Shown: one piece after another, positions 58,491-64,000 of the stretch
Position numbering within the stretch: position 1 is the stretch's first letter
Layout: each line of letters starts with the position of its first letter
Assembly (NCBI RefSeq): GCF_026745355.1
Contig: NC_079206.1
Location: 7,090,708 to 7,154,707 of the forward strand
Reading direction: 5' to 3'
From: Beta vulgaris subsp. vulgaris
Taxonomy: Eukaryota; Streptophyta; Magnoliopsida; Caryophyllales; Amaranthaceae
DNA: 64,000 nucleotides
Translations under genes and position numbers: made by a program
The notes under the pieces: model-generated
Databases searched by the model: none
Told to the model about the DNA's origin: nothing
What the model saw: the letters and a program-made list of their open reading frames with translations, nothing else

Positions 58491-58914
58491 GGAAGGACAA
58501 CATTATTTCTTATTTTTTTATGATGGCAGATCAAAAGCTGGAAAAAAAATAAAGGCAAAAATAACAAGAAAGAAAATATGCAAAAACAGAATACAAAACA
58601 AAAGCTAAGTAATTCTAAGTAAGTCATAAGCAGTAATTAATGCATAGCGAACTTTTCGAAAATCCATCTTTTTTTTTATGCAAACGAAAATCCATCACTT
58701 TAGTAACTAGTCAAATCAGAATTGTTTTTATATGTCACTTAACAAACGAGAACACACAACATCATTAAATTTTTTATTCCATTTTTCATATAATATCCCT
58801 TAAAATTGTTGTAAATCATACATGATACAACCAACTCCTTCTCATCCAGCCAAAATACTATAAAATTCATTAATTACCAAAAAAACCTATTTTTCCGAGA
58901 AACTTTATAGTAAA
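58491..58914. other. AT-rich spacer, no gene seen
   Basis: No domain, terminus or clear repeat recognised. Confidence 0.45.
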
Positions 58915-58957
58915 CCTGGGTGTACCATGCTCATGGTACACCCAAGGCTATTTTCGC

Positions 58958-59060
58958 CAAATGAGCTAAATGGGCAAATGAGCAAATGAACAAATGAGCA
59001 AAATGAGCAAATGAGTAAATGAGTAAATGAGTAAAATGAGCAGATGAGCAAGTATTTCTA
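58958..59060. repeat. (AAATGAGC)n-type tandem repeat
   Basis: About twelve imperfect 8-9-bp units (aaatgagca, aaatgagta, aaatgaaca) inside the palindrome-ended element. Confidence 0.85.
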
Positions 59061-59755
59061 GCCATTTACGAAAATGAGCAAACTTGGTGCAAATGAGCAG
59101 CTACAAAAATGAACTAATTACGGGAGAGAGAAAAAAATGAAGAAATAGATGAAATGAATAGAAAAAAAAAACAGACTAGAGCAAGTACATAAGAGTTGAC
59201 TAAGCACTAATAATCATCCAACACAAATTATGTAAATGAGCACATAATCTTCAATCATTCTAAATGAGCATAGATGTTTGACTCAATTGAATATTAAAAT
59301 TCAAAATTATTTCTGAATACATTTGCTCATTCCTACAATGGTAATTCAAAATCAGCACCCATAATTTTTTTCATGTCCTGATCATGTAAAACAACCAAAA
59401 ACATCTGGTTTATGCAATACGAATAACTGAGGGAAAATGAGCAAAACAACAACAACAACACAAATAAGGAAAAACATATTCAGATTTGGGTCGTGGGTCT
59501 TCATCATCGTCGTGGATGGGTCGTGGGTCTCTTCAATCGCATCATCATCATCTCGAGTTCGCGTCGTCATCATCATCTCATCGTTCATCTCGCGAATTTC
59601 AGATCTGGAATTTCTTTCCCCGCAAATTTCATATCTCCATTGTTGTGTTTGGAAGGTTTGGAAGGAGGAGAGAGAGAAGAATTGAAAATCGGATTTTTCG
59701 GGCAAGAAAGAATTGAGAGAAATGAGCGAATTTCAGATCTCCATTGTTATGTTTG

Positions 59756-61008
59756 GAGTTAAGTACATAGGAGGGTACTGAACTTTGATAAAAGTTTCAG
59801 TTAAGGTACTGAACTTTCAAAAGTTCCAGTTAGAGTACTCAAAATGGATGTCTGTTAACTTAAGGTACTAAACTTTGGTTTGTACCGTTATCAGCCCCAA
59901 AAATAAAAGAAAAATGTGACATGGCATTAGTCAAAAGGAAAAAAGTGACATGACATTAATTATAAAATTCCACACTCTTTTCTCTCTCCTCTGACTCACC
60001 TTCTTTTCTCTCTCCATCCCATAATCAAAAATCAAATTATCCGTACTCCCAAAAAAGATAAAATTCCAGAATTCCCAAAATTCCTACGCCTTCTATTTTC
60101 TCTCTCCTCAAAAACAAAAAAAAAAACCCAACTTCACCTCCATAACTAAAATCTCAATGCATAAACTTCATCTCTAACCTCTCATTCTCAATCTAAATCT
60201 TGGTCACTGTGTCACCATCATAGACTCGATCAATTTTCATGTCTTAATCTCAACTTCTGTTTTACTACCTCAACTGTAACAATTCAGAGTTACTAAGTAT
60301 CATAAAAACAACTTTTCTTTCGTTAATTTGGCAACTTCATCTTCTTCAAAAGTTCAAGATTTTGTCTTCTGATTTTTAACCCTTGATTCGTTTGCATTGT
60401 ATCTGAGAAACCCTGAAAATTTTCTAGTGAAAAACAGAGTTATGGAGAACAAGATATATGTAGCAGTTGGAAAAGATATTGAAGAAAGAAAATTTATTCT
60501 AAATTGGGCTTTAAAGATTTCAGAAGGGGAGACCATTTGTGTAATTCATGTTCATATTCCTTCTGAAATCAATTCTATGCCATATAATTATAGTAAATCT
60601 CTTCAATTTTACCTTTGCTGATTTTTGTATCTTGATTCTTTGTTTAAATTTATACATGTTTTTTTTTTTCCTTTTTGCTATTGATATTTTATGGGGGAAT
60701 TCTGGAATTTTATTTTTTCTGGGAGTACGGATAATTTGATTTTTGATTATGGGATGGAGAGGGAAAAGAAGGTGAGGAATCAGAGGAGATACAAAAGAGT
60801 GTGGAATTTTATGATTAATGTCATGTCACTTTTTTCCTTTTAACTAATGCCATGTCACATTTTTCTTTTATTTTTGGGGCTGATAACGGTACAAACCAAA
60901 GTTTAGTACCTAGCATCCATTTTGAGTACTCTAACTGGAACTTTTGAAAGTTCAGTACCTTAACTGAAACTTTTATCAAAGTTCAGTACCCTCCTATGTA
61001 CTTAACTC
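59756..61008. mobile_element. Pack-MULE, 1253 bp, carrying a host-gene fragment
   Basis: Long inverted repeats, about 320 bp each (59756-60076 and 60695-61008), begin GAGTTAAGTACATAGGAGGG on both sides, sharing the GAGTTAAG start of the MULE at 2080. They are flanked by TTATGTTTG (59747-59755) and TTGTGTTTG (61009-61017), a 9-bp duplication with one mismatch. The 618-bp core is not transposon-like: it holds an apparent 5' UTR, an ATG and 59 codons of a USP-type domain. This is the Pack-MULE layout. It sits inside the palindrome-ended element at 58915-61203. Confidence 0.88.
60441..60620 (+). pseudogene. Captured first-exon fragment of a USP-domain (U-box kinase type) gene
   Basis: From the ATG at 60441, 59 codons to TGA at 60618-60620. 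The sequence KIYVAVGKDIEERKFILNWAL, then TICVIHVHIPSE (quoted in parts), is the first beta strand, helix and second strand of the universal-stress-protein-like domain found at the N-terminus of plant U-box kinases (PUB33 type). The similarity ends near SEINSMP; the following residues (YNYSKSLQFYLC) are probably intron sequence read through. The 5' side (60080-60440) looks like a genuine leader. No kinase or U-box part is present, so it cannot provide the parent function, but a short peptide or an antisense/siRNA effect on the parent gene is conceivable. Parent-family assignment is from memory of the domain. Confidence 0.72.
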
Positions 61009-61203
61009 TTGTGTTTGAGTTGAATTCGCCATGAATGATCCGCAAGGTTGTGTTGGTTCCTCCATTTTTTTTTTTCTGTTTCTAAGCTTTGGAAGGAAGA
61101 GGGAGAAAGAACAATTATTGCCCCAAAATTACCAGCGTGCCCCTTAACTTGCCATTAACTACGAAAATGCCCCTGGGCGTACCATGAGCATGGTACACCC
61201 GGA

Positions 61204-61886
61204 TGTACCATGAGTGGACTCTATTTTTCCTACAAAAAAATATTTAAAAAGACAATTTAATTTTAATATAAAATAGACCTAGTCAATAAATAAATTAAAC
61301 TAATCGTTGAAAGAAATTAATCTAGTCATTATTGAATTATTTTTTTTTTAATATTAGATTTACTATTGCTTAATTTTAATTTAAAAATAAACGATTTACT
61401 ACCCGACAAACTTTTTTTTTAATATATTATGAGAAAATTCCCCTCATCTTACACTGATTAGTAGCTTCTCGAAACTTACCCAAATCTTAGCTTGGTTAGC
61501 CATACATCAAAGTTGAACGTTGACCAGATACCCTTTACAGCTTTACTTTATAGAAATATTTTTTATAGAATAGCATTTGACCCACCACCAAAATCCAACG
61601 AATCAATCCATCTACTCTACAACAACAACAACAAAATCATATCATCTCATCATTTTCGAACCAAATTCTACTTTAAGGTGGCGCAACCTCAACGTGTTTT
61701 TTTCCCTCTTCTCATTGACTTCTCCCACGTTCTTCTTCTTCTCCCTCTCTCCATCTCTCTCCTCATCTAATACTTAAAGTTCTGGTATATTTAGGGCGAT
61801 AGTAAGAAATTCTAAGACAATAATTTTTAGCAAAACAGATATTAATCATTCATCAAGATTCAAGCTTAACTATATATATATAAAGT
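61204..61886. promoter_or_regulatory. Metacaspase upstream region and probable 5' UTR
   Basis: AT-rich to about 61680, then a strongly pyrimidine-rich stretch at about 61695-61770 that fits a plant 5' leader. A TATA-like run (ctatatatatataaag) ends only a few bases before the start codon, so it is more likely leader than promoter. No other gene seen. Confidence 0.4.
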
Positions 61887-63751
61887 ATGCCACTTTTGGT
61901 AGATTGCTCAAACTGCAAAACTCCACTACAACTTCCATCAGGTGCTACTTCCATCCGCTGCGCTATTTGTCGTGCCATCACTCGCATAGCTGATCCTCGT
62001 TCTGCGCCCTCATTTCCGTCGAACTCATACTACCCCACGCCCACCTACACGCACACGCACACGCCCACGCACAATCGTCCGACGCTTCCCTCGTCTTACT
62101 ACGGAGCTCCTACTACGCCTGCTGTTGGACGGAAGAAAGCTGTGATCATTGGGATCTGCTATAATAATACCCGTTATAAGCTTAAGGGTTGTATTAATGA
62201 TGCTAAGTGTATGAAGTATTTGCTTATTAATCGGTTCAAGTTTCCTGAAAATGAAATTCTTATGCTCACTGGTAATTTACTCATTTAATTTCTTCTATGT
62301 TTTTTATTTGATTTGATTTGATTTTTAGTTTATGAATGATTATATGCTCTTTGCGTGTGGTGGTACGGATGTACCCAAGACTTGGGATCGAATTCTGTCT
62401 ATCTAGATGTTGGGGGGTATTTGCTCTTTAATGCCTAAAAAAGATAGGCTCTTTAATGGGTTTTTGTTTGAGTTTTTGGGTACTAGTATTGCTCTTGATA
62501 GATCATTTATTCTTTGGATTAGGTTGATTTTGTTGAGATGTTATGGTTTGAAAAGCTAAAATGAGGAATTTGATGTTTATCATGCTTGTGAATTGGTGAA
62601 ACGAATTAGAGATTTGTATCAAATTGTTGGTGATATTACTGGGTTTACCTCATCTTTTTCTTTTGAATATGTATAAGAGAGATCAACCAAGTAGTAAAAT
62701 GTACCCGGGTAATAGGTGAGCATTCATCATATACTCGGGTGTACCTTTCTCATTTGGTGCTCTACCTATTGTGCGAGTTTTGCTCATTTGGACGACTTTA
62801 CATTAGTAATTAGCAAAAATATAGCTTTAGATGTATGATAAAAGTTGTATAAGTGTGAGGCGAGGAAGTTGTCTATCACCAATTTAGAAGGCGGTACTAG
62901 AAAGATACATGTGTTTTGGATGAAACTGGATTACCATGGACATTGACACGAGACTTTCCTTCGAAAATTGGATGTAAATTTTTTATGATTACTGCTGGTT
63001 ATTACCAGCTACCAACTTGGTTGTTAGTCTCTAACCAAATTTTCATCCGTTTATTCTTCTCTTGAGATCATTTCTTAAGTCAAGTGAAGACATATTATTT
63101 GCGACTTGCAAGCAAATGATTGCGGAATGCATCTTGATTGTTGCCTGATGTAAGCTACTTATATAATAACTTGTATTCTTCTCTGCGACTTTAGAAAGCT
63201 TCTTGCTGAAATGCACATTAACTCATTACTTCTTGCGTCATTTTGTTCTTTATATGATGAAAGTTTTAGGCAATACTTTGAAGCATGTAGTGGGTTTGAA
63301 GTAAAATAAAGTGGCTAGAAATTTGTATCAGCAATTACTTTACCTGACAATAAATTGATATTGGCCATATTTTAGGCTGACAAATTACAATCTAATTCCC
63401 ATTCTGAAATTTAATTGCAGAAGAAGAGAGGGATCCTTACAGAATTCCTACCAAACAGAATATCAGGATGGCAATGGCTTGGCTTGTAGCAGGATGTCGA
63501 GCAGGTGACTCGCTAGTATTTCACTACTCTGGCCATGGTTCACAACAGAGAGACTATGATGGAGATGAAGTGGATGGCAAAGATGAGACCCTCTGTCCAT
63601 TAGACTTTGAAACAAACGGGATGATTGTAGATGATGAGATTAATGACACAATCGTCAAGCCTATCCCTCGTGGTGCTAAGCTTCATGCCATTATAGATGC
63701 TTGCCACAGTGGTACTATGTTGGACCTCCCATTTCTTTGTAGGATGAATGG
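61887..63751 (+). CDS. MC1: Type I metacaspase, MC1-type, 5' part (gene runs off the window)
   Basis: Exon 1 is 61887-62271 and exon 2 63421-63751, joined in phase (LMLT, then EEERDPYRIPTKQN). The next donor is at 63752, so at least one further exon lies beyond 64000. 238 complete residues are visible of about 360-370 expected. An LSD1-type zinc finger opens the protein (Cys7, Cys10, Cys25, Cys28), followed by a Pro/Thr/His-rich linker (about 40-78), then the p20 caspase-like domain from KKAVIIGICY. The catalytic dyad is His167 in HYSGHGS and Cys223 in DACHSGT. Acidic residues of the S1 pocket type are present (DGDEVDG, DDEIND). The p10 part is missing only because of the window edge. By family knowledge it is a calcium-dependent, Arg/Lys-specific cysteine protease promoting hypersensitive cell death and aggregate clearance. 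The start MPLLVDC lacks the short N-terminal extension of the Arabidopsis protein. The single intron seen, 1149 bp, holds repeat traces. Confidence 0.93.
62340..62420 (+). mobile_element. Possible SINE remnant in metacaspase intron 1
   Basis: CTTGGGATCGAATTCTGTCTA resembles the B box region of the SINE-like insert at 43776 (CTGGGATTGAATCCCGTCTA) and is followed by a similar text. Only a fragment. Confidence 0.3.
62696..62860. mobile_element. Diverged member of the palindrome-ended MITE family in metacaspase intron 1
   Basis: Shares with 42461-42640 the left phrase ctcgggtgtacc, the internal ctcatttg words and the right phrase aatatagctttagatgtatgataaaa (there aaatagctttggatgtac, then gtgtatgataaaa). 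The palindromes themselves are eroded. Confidence 0.4.
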
Positions 63752-64000
63752 GTTAGTCTTTCTGCTCTTAGAAGCCACCTGCAATTCAAAATTTTATCTA
63801 CTTCCTTTCTGTTTCTGTTTTCAGAAAACCACCTAAATCTTTTAGAAGGTGTGCAATAATATACTAGGCTTTCATATCACTTAAAATAACAGTCATGTCC
63901 TGTATAAAGGGACACCAAAAGATTGGAGGTGTATATGCAACTGTATCTTGGTTGTAAAGTGTAAATTTTAGCATGGTATCATAGGTGTTCTCTGATAAAA
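63752..64000 (+). other. Metacaspase intron 2 (partial)
   Basis: Begins GTTAGT at 63752. A CAG at about 63824 could be an acceptor, but the following text (aaaaccacctaaatc) does not resemble the metacaspase continuation, so it is read as intron. Confidence 0.6.

Larger units (their letters stand above)
58915..61203. mobile_element. Palindrome-ended TIR element, 2.3 kb, split by a Pack-MULE
   Basis: Left CCTGGGTGTACCATGCTCAT and right (reverse complement) TCCGGGTGTACCATGCTCAT stay similar for about 42 bp (on to ATTTTCG). Each end itself contains a palindrome, GTGTACCATG, 2 bases, CATGGTACAC. Without the Pack-MULE it would be about 1.03 kb. Inside are an AAATGAGC tandem repeat (58960-59055) and a region with repeated GGGTCGTGGGTCT near 59488 and 59518. 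No transposase is seen and the target duplication is not resolved, so the superfamily is open. Confidence 0.6.

Noticed and set aside
59437..59762. Overlapping frames of 76-107 codons near 59.4-59.7 kb
   Set aside because: Several frames on both strands are open at once over repetitive (cat/gtg-rich) text within a transposon; no family.
63752..63836. Extra coding exon after metacaspase exon 2
   Set aside because: The open frame beyond 63751 reads past a good GTTAGT donor and loses all similarity to metacaspases there.

Overview
This is nuclear DNA of a flowering plant, very probably a dicot. It is AT-rich, its genes carry introns of about 0.35 to 1.15 kb, and it is crowded with plant transposons of almost every order: Ty1/copia, LINE, SINE, Mutator, CACTA, hAT, Tourist, Stowaway and Helitron. 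The species cannot be fixed from the sequence. Only two host genes can be supported, both on the + strand in the right third: an ABCG14-type half-size ABC transporter (40021-45293, five exons, 629 residues) and the 5' half of a type I metacaspase of the MC1 type (from 61887, running off the right edge).

Layout. 1-7.5 kb: a Tourist end, a Stowaway-like MITE, a hAT-like end, then a 4.7-kb Mutator-like element (2080-6772, 10-bp target duplication) holding a broken MURA-like transposase on the - strand and, converging on it, a small GRF zinc-finger plus membrane-helix reading frame; a Helitron follows. 7.5-18 kb: a SINE with a perfect 16-bp duplication, a 1.37-kb solo LTR (GACTT duplication), a dispersed LTR-like repeat, a second type of Helitron end, and AT-rich filler. 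18.5-30 kb: a GC-rich hAT-like block, a long CT microsatellite, a minisatellite, two CACTA elements (19435-21167 and 28474-29947), a Stowaway, a hAT-like element butted onto a copia gag remnant with its LTR, and a Tourist MITE. 30-38 kb: two Helitrons of the same family as the first, another SINE, and three hAT-type pieces, one (37528-38087) with a perfect 8-bp duplication. 38-46 kb: ABCG14, with a palindrome-ended MITE and a SINE-like insert in its introns. 46.5-58 kb: a decayed LINE, a tandem array of about 313-bp units, and an intact-ended but coding-dead copia element (52804-57905, TCCTG duplication) sitting inside a dispersed repeat. 58.9-61.2 kb: a palindrome-ended element into which a Pack-MULE (59756-61008) has inserted; the Pack-MULE carries a first-exon-like piece of a USP-domain (U-box kinase type) gene. 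61.9-64 kb: metacaspase.

Biology. By family knowledge, ABCG14 exports cytokinin for root-to-shoot transport and MC1 is a caspase-like cysteine protease of cell death and proteostasis; nothing in the sequence links the two. The rest records repeated, nested transposition. The parts most worth a second look are the Pack-MULE, the two-gene MULE, and the family with palindromic ends that appears in introns of both host genes.
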